A stretch of 64,000 nt of DNA from Actinomadura chibensis NBRC 106107. GTDB taxonomy: Bacteria; Actinomycetota; Actinomycetes; Streptosporangiales; Streptosporangiaceae. The first letter of the stretch is position 1; each line of letters begins with the position of its first letter. The position numbers and the translations under genes are program-made. This document shows positions 8,900 through 16,909 of the stretch, in pieces. The notes under the pieces are model-generated. The model did no database searches. It was not told the DNA's origin and saw only the letters and a list, made by a program, of their open reading frames with translations. The DNA lies in contig NZ_BCQP01000059.1 of the NCBI RefSeq assembly GCF_001552135.1, positions 1 to 64,000 of the forward strand, in the 5' to 3' direction.

Positions 8900-10174
8900 T
8901 CAGTGGGGAAGGGCGGCGGCTCGGCGGAGGAGGGCCTTGCGTTCGGGGGCGTTGCGGGTCAGGGCGGCGGCGCGCTCGAACTCCGCGCGGGCCTCGGCCG
9001 TGCGGTCCAGGCGGGCCAGAAGGTCGCCGCGGACGCTCGGCAGCAGGTGGTAGCCGCGCAGGGACGGCTCGTCCAGCAGCGCGTCCACGATCTCCAGTCC
9101 CTTTTCGGGGCCGTCCGCCATACCGACCGCCACCGCGCGGTTCAGCTCCACGACGGGGGACGGGGCGACGCTCGCGAGGATTCCGTACAAGGACGCGATC
9201 TGCGCCCAGTCGGTGTCCTCCGGCGCGAGGGCCTGGGCGTGGCAGGCGGCGATCGCGCCCTGCAGGACGTACGGGCCGGGCGGCTCGCCGATCTCCTTCG
9301 CGCGGAGCAGGGCGGCGAAGCCGCGGTGGATGAGCAGGCGGTCCCAGCGTCCGCGGTCTTGCTCCAACAGGGGGACCGGCTCGCCGTCCGGCCCGGTGCG
9401 GGCCCGCGTCCGCGACGCCTGGATCTCCATCAGCGCGACGAGCCCGTGCACCTCGGGCTCGCGCGGGGCCAGTTCGGCGAGGACGCGGCCGAGCCGCAGC
9501 GCCTCCCGGCACAGGTCGGCCCGCAGCCAGTCGTCCCCGGCGGTGGCCGTGTACCCCTCGTTGAAGATCAGGTAGATGACCTCCAGGACGGACGACAGCC
9601 GGGCCGCCCGGTCCGGGCCCTCGGGCACCTCGAACGGGACGCCCGCGTCGGACAGGGTCCGCTTCGCCCGGACGATCCGCTGCGCCACCGTCGCCTCGGA
9701 CACGAGGAACGCCCGCGCGATCTCGTCCGTGGTCAGGCCGCCGAGCATGCGCAACGTCAGCGCGACCCGCGCCTGCGTGGACAGGACGGGATGGCACGCG
9801 GTGAAGACGAGGCGGAGCACGTCGTCCTCGATGTGCTCCTCGTCGGGGACGTCGATCTCCGGCGGGGCCTGGGTCTCCAGGTCGCGTCCGAGCTCGGCGA
9901 GCTTGCTCTCGAAGCGCTGGTGACGGCGGATCCGGTCGATGGCGCGGCGCTTGCCGACGGCCATGAGCCAGGCCCCCGGGTTGTCCGGGACGCCTGACTC
10001 CGGCCACTGTTCGAGCGCGGCGACCAGCGCGTCCTGGGCGAGTTCCTCGGCGAGCCCGATGTCGTTCACCATCCGGGCGAGTCCGGCGATGATGCGGGCG
10101 GCCTCCAGCCGCCACACAGCGTCGATGCTCGCGTGCACCCCGGATCCCCGGGCGGACACGCCGTCGGAAGTCGT
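8900..10174 (-). CDS. ECF42-type RNA polymerase sigma factor (DUF6596)
   Basis: This protein of about 424 aa has sigma-70 region 2 at the N terminus (GLAEELAQDALVAALEQWP, then GAWLMAVGKRRAIDRIRR). Region 4 follows (LTTDEIARAFLVSEATVAQR), then a roughly 200-residue helical C-terminal extension of the DUF6596/TPR type (VYLIFNEGYTAT in that family; IYLIFNEGYTAT here). That architecture defines ECF42 sigma factors, which are usually encoded beside a DGPF (YciI-like) protein. Such a gene is present at 11062-11415, but a repeat array lies between. The start is uncertain: GTG 10174 is given, and GTGs at 10210, 10156 and 10138 are possible. Confidence 0.85.
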   Translation of the reverse strand, partial: TTSDGVSARGSGVHASIDAVWRLEAARIIAGLARMVNDIGLAEELAQDALVAALEQWPESGVPDNPGAWLMAVGKRRAIDRIRRHQRFESKLAELGRDLETQAPPEIDVPDEEHIEDDVLRLVFTACHPVLSTQARVALTLRMLGGLTTDEIARAFLVSEATVAQRIVRAKRTLSDAGVPFEVPEGPDRAARLSSVLEVIYLIFNEGYTATAGDDWLRADLCREALRLGRVLAELAPREPEVHGLVALMEIQASRTRARTGPDGEPVPLLEQDRGRWDRLLIHRGFAALLRAKEIGEPPGPYVLQGAIAACHAQALAPEDTDWAQIASLYGILASVAPSPVVELNRAVAVGMADGPEKGLEIVDALLDEPSLRGYHLLPSVRGDLLARLDRTAEARAEFERAAALTRNAPERKALLRRAAALPH

Positions 10175-10289
10175 CACGCCGCCGATGACAGCACCCGCAC
10201 CACCCCCCACGCAACCTCAACACCACCCCCGCCGCCTGCACGAACCCACCACCACCCGCCGCACAACCCCAACGCCACCCACCCCCGAG

Positions 10290-10980
10290 CGCCACATGAG
10301 CCCGGCAGCGGACGCCCCGCAACCCCAATAGCACCCGCCGCGCGCCCCCAGCCGAGCGCTGTACGAGCCAGGTGGTGACCGCTGCACTACTCCGGTGGGG
10401 CCGCCGCGCGAGCCCGACGTCGCCCGCCGTGCGCCCCCGGCCGAGCGCTGCACGAGCCAGGTGGTGACCGCTGCACTACTCCGGTGGGGCCGCCGCGTGA
10501 GCCCGACGTCGCCCGCCCTGCGCCCCCGGCCGAGCGCTGTATGAGCCCGGTGGTGACCGCTGCGCTGTTCCGGTGGGGCCGTGGTGTGAGGCTGGGCGGG
10601 CGTTGTGCGAGCCCGGTGGTGACGCCGGGCAAACTCTGGTGGCGGCCGTCGTGTGAGGCTGGGCGGGTGTTGTGGGGGCGCGGTGGTTCTTTCCGGCGGT
10701 GCCCTGTCGTGTGAGCCCGGCGGCGGCGGGCGCTGTGCAGCTGTGGTGGGGGCCGTTGTGTGAGGCCGGGCGGGCGTTGTGTGGGCCCGGTGGTGAGTGC
10801 TGCGCTGCTCTGGTGGGGCCGTCGTGTGAGCCTGACGGCGGCCGTCGTGCGACCCCGGCCGAGCGCTGTGTGAGCCTGGCGGGGGACGCTGCGCAACTTC
10901 GGCGGTGCCCCGTCGTGTGAGCCTGGTGGGGGACGCTGTGTAGTTGCGGTGGGGCCGTCGTGTGAGGGCGGTGGGGGTGC
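10290..10980. repeat. 89-bp tandem repeat array, degenerating downstream
   Basis: Two near-identical 89-bp units lie at 10352-10440 and 10441-10529 with three or four differences. Both begin CCGAGCGCTG and contain CTCCGGTGGGGCCGCCGCG. A third unit starts at 10530, and the pattern then continues as increasingly divergent, shortened copies (recurring GTGTGAGCC and GGTGGGGCCGT) to about 10980. A related stretch lies upstream from about 10290. No credible gene is present between 10211 and 11061: open frames here have no ribosome sites and follow the repeat. The array separates the ECF42 sigma gene from its DGPF partner, both on the minus strand. Confidence 0.8.
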
Positions 10981-11061
10981 GGGGTTCTTGTTGTTTTGAG
11001 GTTGGTGGGGGTGGGGGCGGCCCGCCGGGGCGGGGGTGGTTTTGGGCGGGCCGCCCGGGGG

Positions 11062-11415
11062 TTAGGAGGTGGGGAAAGGGTCTTCGGGGCCGAAGACCTG
11101 TTGGATGATGCCCTCGCCGTCGCCGACTATCGAGTAGAAGCGCTTGGAGAGTTCGATGGCCTCCTCGCGGCTGCGGACCTCGATCAGGGCGAAGCCGACG
11201 ACGGCCTCCTTGGCCTCGGCGAACGGGCCGTCGGTGACGGTGATCTTGCCGCCGGAGGAGGTGATCCGGGTGCCGCCCGGCTCCAGGCCGCCGGTGGCGA
11301 GGAGCACGCCCGCCTTGGAGGTCTCCTCGATGAACTTGCCCATCTCCGCCATCATCGCCTCGTCCGGCGGGGCGGCGTCGGAGTTGTCGTCGGTGGTCAT
11401 CAGCAAGAACCGCAT
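11062..11415 (-). CDS. DGPF-domain (YciI/YCII-related) protein, ECF42 partner
   Basis: This 117-aa protein begins MRFLLMTTDD and contains the signature TDGPFAEAKEAVVGF, after which the DGPF family is named. The ATG at 11415 is chosen because GAGGAG lies six bases upstream; the frame is open further but without a ribosome site. DGPF proteins are the conserved neighbours of ECF42 sigma factors and are thought to be targets of, or partners in, that regulation. The gene order DGPF then sigma, same strand, is the usual one, but here about 850 bp of repeats intervene. Confidence 0.88.
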   Translation of the reverse strand: MRFLLMTTDDNSDAAPPDEAMMAEMGKFIEETSKAGVLLATGGLEPGGTRITSSGGKITVTDGPFAEAKEAVVGFALIEVRSREEAIELSKRFYSIVGDGEGIIQQVFGPEDPFPTS

Positions 11416-11681
11416 GGCGGGCTCCTCTCTCGCGGGCCGGGTCCCTCCCGGGCCTTCACTGACGCGTCGAACGGGTCGGCCCCGGATCGACATGTCAGCC
11501 GAACTTCTTTCAGAATTTTCCCCGAGCCCGTATCGTTCCAGGTCACAGGCGATGCGCGGACGATCCCCGTGCAGAACCGCCGAGATGGCTACGAAGTAGG
11601 ACAATCTTCCGGTGGGCAAGTCAGCGATTAACGAGTAACTTCGTCCGGTAGTAAGGTTCTTTCGTCCGAGGAGGCCTTCCC

Positions 11682-12518
11682 GTGGAAGACCCGGCACCGG
11701 GTGACGGTGCGCAGAACGAGCCCCGGATCGACAGCACCGTCCCGCAGTCCGCGCGCATCTGGAACTACTGGCTGGGCGGCAAGGACAACTACCCGGTCGA
11801 CCGCGCCGCGGGCGACCAGTTCGTCGGCGTCTACCCGCAGATCGTGGACGTCGCCCGGCACTCCAGGTCGTTCCTGTCCCGCGCCGTCCGGTACCTGGCC
11901 GCCGAGGCCGGGATCAGGCAGTTCCTCGACATCGGCACCGGGCTGCCCACCGTCGACAACACCCACGAGGTGGCGCAGCGCGTCGCGCCCGAGGCCCGCA
12001 TCGTGTACGTCGACAACGACCCGCTCGTCCTCGCGCACGCCCGCGCGCTGCTGACCAGCAGCCCGCAGGGCGTCACCGACTACATCGACGCCGACCTCCG
12101 CGACCCGGGCCGGATCCTGGCCGAGGCCGCGCGAACGCTCGACTTCGACCGTCCCGTCGCGTTGATGCTGCTGAACATCCTCGGGCACGTCCCCGAGTAC
12201 GACGACGCGCGCGCGATCGTGACGGAGCTGATGGCCGCGCTCGCGCCGGGCAGCCATCTCGCCGTCGCCGACGGCACGGACGTCCTCACCGGCGAGGCGT
12301 TCCGGTCCGCGATCGACCTGTGGAACGACGCGGGCGAGACCCCCTACCACCTGCGTACTCCGGAGCAGATCGGCGGATACTTCGACGGCCTGGAGATCCT
12401 GGAGCCGGGCGTCGTGTCGGTGTCGCGGTGGCGGGCCGAGCCCGGCCCGTTCGGGCCGCCCGCCGAGGTGGACGAGTTCTGCGCCGTGGGCCGCAAACCC
12501 CCGGCGGGACCGGCATGA
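11682..12518 (+). CDS. S-adenosyl methyltransferase, DUF574/Methyltransf_19 family
   Basis: This 278-aa protein carries the family hallmark ARIWNYWLGGKDNYPVDR near residues 24-41. The SAM-binding motif is FLDIGTGLPT, followed by NTHEVAQ and the acidic strand-2 loop VYVDNDPLVLAHARALL. The family is abundant in Streptomyces and Streptosporangiales, and its substrates are mostly unknown. GTG 11682 has a strong ribosome site, GAGGAGG, at 11668-11674. The stop overlaps the ATG of the next gene (ATGA), so it is co-translated with the XRE regulator. Two further paralogues lie at 33089 and 33940. Confidence 0.9.
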   Translation: MEDPAPGDGAQNEPRIDSTVPQSARIWNYWLGGKDNYPVDRAAGDQFVGVYPQIVDVARHSRSFLSRAVRYLAAEAGIRQFLDIGTGLPTVDNTHEVAQRVAPEARIVYVDNDPLVLAHARALLTSSPQGVTDYIDADLRDPGRILAEAARTLDFDRPVALMLLNILGHVPEYDDARAIVTELMAALAPGSHLAVADGTDVLTGEAFRSAIDLWNDAGETPYHLRTPEQIGGYFDGLEILEPGVVSVSRWRAEPGPFGPPAEVDEFCAVGRKPPAGPA

Positions 12519-13438
12519 GCGCGGGCGAGATGACCGGCGACCCCTGGGACGAGACGGCGTCGCTGATCCCGCCGCAGGGTCCGCGGACGGCGGGCCCGAC
12601 CGTGCTGCGCATGCTGGTCGGCGCGCAACTGCGCCGCTACCGCGAGGCGGCCGGGATCTCCACGGAGAAGGCGGGCTATGAGATCCGCGGCTCGCACTCC
12701 AAGATCAGCCGGATGGAGCTGGGCCGGGTCGGGTTCAAGGAACGCGACGTCGCGGACTTGCTGACCCTCTACGGCGTGACCGACCCCGACCGCCGCGAGC
12801 CGCTGCTCGACCTGGCCGACCACGCGAACCGGCCGGGCTGGTGGCAGGAGTACGGCGACGTCGTGCCCACCTGGTTCGAGCCGTACCTCGGGCTGGAGCA
12901 GGGCGCCGTGGTGGCCCGCGTGTACGCGGTGCAGGACATCCCCGAACTGCTCCAGACGCGCGACTACGCCCGCGCGCTGGTCGCGGCGCGGCACCCGGAG
13001 GCGTCCGCGGACGAGGTCGAGCGCCGGGTCGAGCTGCGGATGCGCCGCCGCCGGGTGTTCGAGCGCCCCGACCCGCTGAAGCTGTGGGCCGTGGTCGACG
13101 AGGCGGCGCTGCGCCGCACGGTCGGCGGCCCCGAGACGATGCGCGACCAGATCAGGTTCCTGGCCGACATGGCGCGGCTGCCGAACGTCACCGTCCAGGT
13201 GCTGCCGTTCGCGTGCGGCGGGCACGCGGCGGAGGGCGGGCCGCTGACGCTGCTGCGGTTCGCCGAGCCGGAGCTGCCCGACGTCGTCTACATGGAGCAG
13301 CTCACCGGCGCGGTCTATCCGGACCGTCCGGCCGACATCACCCGGTACCGGGACGTCCTGAACCGGCTCGGGGTGCAGGCGGAGCCGCCCGTCGAGACGC
13401 AGAGCATCCTGCGGGACGTCCTGCACCAGCTCGTCTAG
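12515..13438 (+). CDS. XRE-family regulator with DUF5753 C-terminal domain
   Basis: This 307-aa protein has an N-terminal helix-turn-helix (LRRYREAAGISTEKAGYEIR, then GSHSKISRMELGR). The C-terminal domain is of the DUF5753 type, with WWQEY, YLGLEQGA and VQDIPELLQT, and the late motif FAEPELPDVVYMEQ. This architecture is one of the commonest regulator types in Streptomyces relatives, often paired with small DUF397 proteins; here the partner is a methyltransferase. The start ATG 12515 overlaps the methyltransferase stop as ATGA. Its 3' end overlaps the convergent reductase gene by 4 bp. Confidence 0.9.
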   Translation: MSAGEMTGDPWDETASLIPPQGPRTAGPTVLRMLVGAQLRRYREAAGISTEKAGYEIRGSHSKISRMELGRVGFKERDVADLLTLYGVTDPDRREPLLDLADHANRPGWWQEYGDVVPTWFEPYLGLEQGAVVARVYAVQDIPELLQTRDYARALVAARHPEASADEVERRVELRMRRRRVFERPDPLKLWAVVDEAALRRTVGGPETMRDQIRFLADMARLPNVTVQVLPFACGGHAAEGGPLTLLRFAEPELPDVVYMEQLTGAVYPDRPADITRYRDVLNRLGVQAEPPVETQSILRDVLHQLV

Positions 13439-14001
13439 CGGCCGTGCGGGCGCGGGCGGTAGGTGGCGACGAGCACGCCGGTCGAGAACGCCGCCGTGTC
13501 CGCGAGCTCGAACGCGGCGGCGAAGCCCGCGTGGTTGAGCGAATCGCCCGGCCGGTCGGTGCCGACGAGGACGGGATGGATCCAGAGGCGCAGCTCGTCC
13601 AGCAGGCCGTGCCGGACGAGCGTGCGGGAGACCGGGCCGAAACCGTACTGGAGGATGTCGAGGCCGTCCCGCTCCTTGAGCCTGGTGATCTCCGCGACGG
13701 CCGCGTCGCGCGGGATCGCCGTCGTGTCGCCCCACCCGGGCTTGCGCAGCGAGTCGGACACGACGTAGTGCGGGAGCGTGTTCATCCGGACGCCGAAGTC
13801 CCCGGCCGCGTCCCCGATCGCGGGCCACGCCTGCGAGAAGCCGTCGAACGTCCGGCGGCCCATGAGCAGGGCGCCGCAGGAGAACAGCAGGTCACGCGCG
13901 TAGGCGGCGGCCTCGTCCTGGAAGTAGGGGGCGGTCCAGTCGTGCGGTCGCTGGACCACGCCGTCCAGCGACACGTAGGTCGAGTTGATGATCTTCCGCA
14001 T
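13435..14001 (-). CDS. Dihydrofolate reductase / RibD C-terminal family protein
   Basis: This 188-aa protein begins MRKIINSTYVSLDGVVQ, the usual start of RibD-like/DHFR-superfamily reductases of actinomycetes. It has LLMGRRTFDGF (nucleotide-binding region) and the later GFGPVSRTLVRHGLLDELRL, followed by HPVLVGTD. Members are NADPH-dependent reductases of unknown substrate, and the context does not identify one here. The start ATG 14001 opens directly on the conserved N terminus. The stop overlaps the XRE gene stop region by 4 bp, tail to tail. Confidence 0.88.
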   Translation of the reverse strand: MRKIINSTYVSLDGVVQRPHDWTAPYFQDEAAAYARDLLFSCGALLMGRRTFDGFSQAWPAIGDAAGDFGVRMNTLPHYVVSDSLRKPGWGDTTAIPRDAAVAEITRLKERDGLDILQYGFGPVSRTLVRHGLLDELRLWIHPVLVGTDRPGDSLNHAGFAAAFELADTAAFSTGVLVATYRPRPHGR

Positions 14002-14057
14002 GGTCCCCCCGGAGTGCGCCGGGCCAGCCTAGGTTCGGGCGGGCCGATTCGGCGGCG

Positions 14058-14148
14058 TGTCCTTATCTCGGGGAGGTCTGCGAACGGTCAAGGACTCGTC
14101 ACGGCGTCTTGTGGCCCGCGCCGCGCTGAATGATCATCGGCGGACGTG
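14058..14148 (+). promoter_or_regulatory. Upstream element, copy 1 of a duplicated permease promoter
   Basis: Bases 14058-14137 (TGTCCTTAT to AATGATCAT) align without gaps to 16819-16898, upstream of the next permease. Shared blocks include GTCAA, TCACGGC, CTTGTGG and the palindrome ATGATCAT, at identical spacing (71 bases between the two end motifs). In both copies a GTG follows 17 bases after AATGATCAT begins (14146 and 16907). CTTGTGG and AATGAT could be -35/-10 elements. The likely role is a shared promoter or regulator site. Confidence 0.6.
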
Positions 14149-14232
14149 CGGCCGCGGGGCCCCGCGCCCGGCCGGAGGGCCGATGACCGGACGGGTCCTC
14201 CCCGCCGCGCGCCTGCGAATGGGGGACGAACG

Positions 14233-16809
14233 GTGACCGCACCCGCCCTGCGGCTGGCCCGCGCGCACTGGACGCCTCTCGCGGGCCTCGCCCTGCTGAC
14301 GTTCGTCTCGGCGCTGCTCGCCGTGCTCGTCCCGGCCCGGACGGCCGCCGCCTACGACCGCGCCGCGGCCGCCGCGGTGGCGGGCACCGACGTGCAGGTG
14401 CGGGGCAAGGCGGGCGGCGCGGCGGCGTTCGGCCGGATCTCCTCCGGCGAGGCGATGGCGTCGGCGGCGGTCGGCTGGCGGTCGCTGCTGCCGTCGTCCC
14501 TGGCCCGCGTGACCGGCGACCCCGAGCCGTCGATCGCGACGGCCGACCTGACGGTCATCGGACGGTTCAAGCGGCCGCGCATGCTCGCGCTGAACTTCGC
14601 GCCGGACGCCTCCCGGCGGATCCGGATCGTGGCGGGCGAGCCGTCGCTGCCGTGGGGCGCGGCCGGACCCGACGAGATCGGCGTCCTGATCCCGAAGACG
14701 TGGGCCGACCTGCTCGGCTACCGTCCCGGCGACCGGATCGAGCTGTTCGAGCGGAAGCAGCCGGGGATGGTCAAGGCCCGCGTCGCCGGGGTGTACGCCC
14801 CGCTGAACGCCGCCGACCCCTACTGGGCGCCGCACCCGAGCATGCTGCAGCCCCAGAAGGTCACGATCGACAGCGAGGGGACGAAAGCCGAACTCGGAAC
14901 CGCGCTGATGGACGGCGACGGCTACAGCACCATCACCCGGACGTCGACCCGCATGCTCAACTTCACCTGGCGGTTCCCGGTGCGCCCCGGCGAGGTCGAC
15001 GCGCGCGACGCGGACGAGGTCGCCGCCGCCCTGGACGCCTACCGCTCCGCCGTCTCCGGCCGCGCGGACATCTTCCCCTGCACCGTGAGCACCGTCCTCG
15101 ACACGCGGCTGGACGGGTACCTGGGCCGCCTGCGCGCCGCGCAGTCCGTCCTCGCGCTGGCGTTCGGCGGGCTCGCGGGCGTCGCCGCCGGGGTGCTGCT
15201 GCTCGCCGCCGGGCTGTTCGGCGAGCGGCTGCGTCCGGCGCTCGGGCTGATGCGGGCGCGCGGCGCGGCGGCGCGGCAGCTCGCGCCGCTCGGCGGCGGG
15301 CTCACCGCGGCGGCGGTCGTGCCGTCCGCCGCGCTCGGCTACCTGGCCGGACGGCTGCTCGACGCCGGTCCGCCGCAGCCGTCCTCGGCGTACGTGGTCG
15401 GCGCGTCGGCGGTCGCCGCCCTCGCGGTGGCGGCGGTCGGCTCCGTGCTCGGCACCCGCCGGGCCTGGACCGGCGCGGACCGGCGGGACGACGTGGCCGC
15501 CGCCCGCCCGTCCCGGCGGCGCCGCGTCGTGGAGGTGCTGCTGATCGCGCTCGCCGCGACCGGCGTCGTGCTGCTGCGCCGCCGCGGCGCGGGCGCCGGG
15601 GCCGATCCGCTGGTCGCGGCCGTCCCGGTGCTGCTCGGCGCGGCGGCCGGGGTGCTCGTCCTGCGCGGCTACCCGTACCTGCTGCGGGCCGCCGGCCCGG
15701 CGCTGCGCCGCCGCCGCGGGACGGTCGCGTTCCTCGGCCTCGCCCGCGCCGGCCGGCAGAACCCGGTGGGGGCGCTGCCGCTCGCCGTCCTGCTGCTGGC
15801 CGCCGCCGTCGCCGGGTTCGCCGCGACGGTGAACGCCGAGCTGCGGGCCGGGCAGGAGCGCGCGTCCTGGGCGCGGACCGGCGCGGACGCCCGCGTCACG
15901 GCCGGACCGCTGGACGACGCCGCGCTCCGCCGCATCCGCGCCGTGCCGGGCGTGACGGGCGTGGTCACGGCGCGGGTCATCGAGAACGCGTCCATCGCGA
16001 CGGACCCCGCGCCGATGACGGTGATCGGCGTGGACCTCGGCGTCTACCGCAAGCTCGCGCCCGGCGTCCCGGACGTGCCGCGCTCCGGCGTCCTCATGTC
16101 GCCGCTCGCCGCGCAGACGATCAGGTCGGGCCCGGTGGTGCTCAGCCGTCCGGGGCTGGACCCGCTGCGGGTCACGCCGGCCGGGACGATCGACCGCTTC
16201 CCCGGGCAGGACGCGGGCACCGCGTTCGTGATCGTCCCGTACCGGCTGGTCGCGGAGGAGCACGGCTTCCCGCGCGAGGTCTTCGTCGCCGGGCGGCGCA
16301 TCGACGCGAAGGCGCTGCGCGCGGCCGTCCCCGGACGCGACGTCCGCATGCGGGAGGACGAGCTGCGCGCCCTGACGCGGGGCCCCATGGTCGGCGTCGT
16401 GCACGGCACGTTCCGGGACGGCGCGCTCATCGCCGGCGCGTTCGGCCTGCTCGCGGTGCTGCTCGTGCTGGTCGCGGGCGCGCAGGCCCGGGGCCGGGTG
16501 ACCGCCACCCTGCGCATGCTCGGGCTGAGCCGGCGGCAGGGCCGCCTCCTCGCGCTGGTGGAGGTCGCGCCGGTGCTGCTGTGCGCGGTGGGCGCGGGCT
16601 GGGTGCTCGGCCTCCTGCTGCCGCAGATCACCGGCCCGGCGGTGGACCTGCGCCCCTACACGGGCGGCCACTCCGTCATCGCCTACGTCCCGGACCCGCC
16701 CGCGCTGCTCGGGCTCGCCGGGGCGCTGCTGCTGGCCGCCGCCGCGACCGTCGCGGTCGACCGCGCCTTCGACCCCGACCCGGGAACGGTGCTGCGAACC
16801 GGCACCTAA
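14233..16809 (+). CDS. FtsX-like ABC transporter permease
   Basis: This 858-aa integral membrane protein has a hydrophobic N-terminal segment (GLALLTFVSALLAVLVPARTAA), a large extracytoplasmic domain, and groups of membrane segments in the middle and at the C terminus. The C terminus ends VLRTGT in the typical FtsX/MacB-like layout. It is closely similar to the permease at 20206-22764 over its whole length, so the two arose by duplication. GTG 14233 is preceded by GGGGGAC. GTG 14146 is also in frame and aligns with the start of the next permease, but would add a low-complexity 29 residues. No ATPase is adjacent; it probably uses those at 22761 and 23696. Confidence 0.85.
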   Translation: MTAPALRLARAHWTPLAGLALLTFVSALLAVLVPARTAAAYDRAAAAAVAGTDVQVRGKAGGAAAFGRISSGEAMASAAVGWRSLLPSSLARVTGDPEPSIATADLTVIGRFKRPRMLALNFAPDASRRIRIVAGEPSLPWGAAGPDEIGVLIPKTWADLLGYRPGDRIELFERKQPGMVKARVAGVYAPLNAADPYWAPHPSMLQPQKVTIDSEGTKAELGTALMDGDGYSTITRTSTRMLNFTWRFPVRPGEVDARDADEVAAALDAYRSAVSGRADIFPCTVSTVLDTRLDGYLGRLRAAQSVLALAFGGLAGVAAGVLLLAAGLFGERLRPALGLMRARGAAARQLAPLGGGLTAAAVVPSAALGYLAGRLLDAGPPQPSSAYVVGASAVAALAVAAVGSVLGTRRAWTGADRRDDVAAARPSRRRRVVEVLLIALAATGVVLLRRRGAGAGADPLVAAVPVLLGAAAGVLVLRGYPYLLRAAGPALRRRRGTVAFLGLARAGRQNPVGALPLAVLLLAAAVAGFAATVNAELRAGQERASWARTGADARVTAGPLDDAALRRIRAVPGVTGVVTARVIENASIATDPAPMTVIGVDLGVYRKLAPGVPDVPRSGVLMSPLAAQTIRSGPVVLSRPGLDPLRVTPAGTIDRFPGQDAGTAFVIVPYRLVAEEHGFPREVFVAGRRIDAKALRAAVPGRDVRMREDELRALTRGPMVGVVHGTFRDGALIAGAFGLLAVLLVLVAGAQARGRVTATLRMLGLSRRQGRLLALVEVAPVLLCAVGAGWVLGLLLPQITGPAVDLRPYTGGHSVIAYVPDPPALLGLAGALLLAAAATVAVDRAFDPDPGTVLRTGT

Positions 16810-16818
16810 AGGGTGATT

Positions 16819-16909
16819 TGTCCTTATTGCGGAATAGTTTCGAATAGTCAAAGAATCATCACGGCCCCTTGTGGTACCCGTCACCTTTCAATGATCATGA
16901 GCGGCCGTG
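16819..16909 (+). promoter_or_regulatory. Upstream element, copy 2 of the duplicated permease promoter
   Basis: This copy matches 14058-14137 at the same internal spacing. It runs from TGTCCTTAT (16819) to AATGATCAT (16890-16898). TTGTGG (16869-16874) and AATGAT (16890-16895) are the best -35/-10 candidates, though the 15-bp gap is short. The GTG start at 16907 would then be at or within a few bases of the transcript start. Conservation between the copies is high outside coding sequence, so the element is functional by inference. Confidence 0.6.

Noticed and set aside
10133..10920. Several 70-170 aa frames in the repeat array
   Set aside because: They follow the 89-bp repeat, have no ribosome sites and show no protein-like composition.
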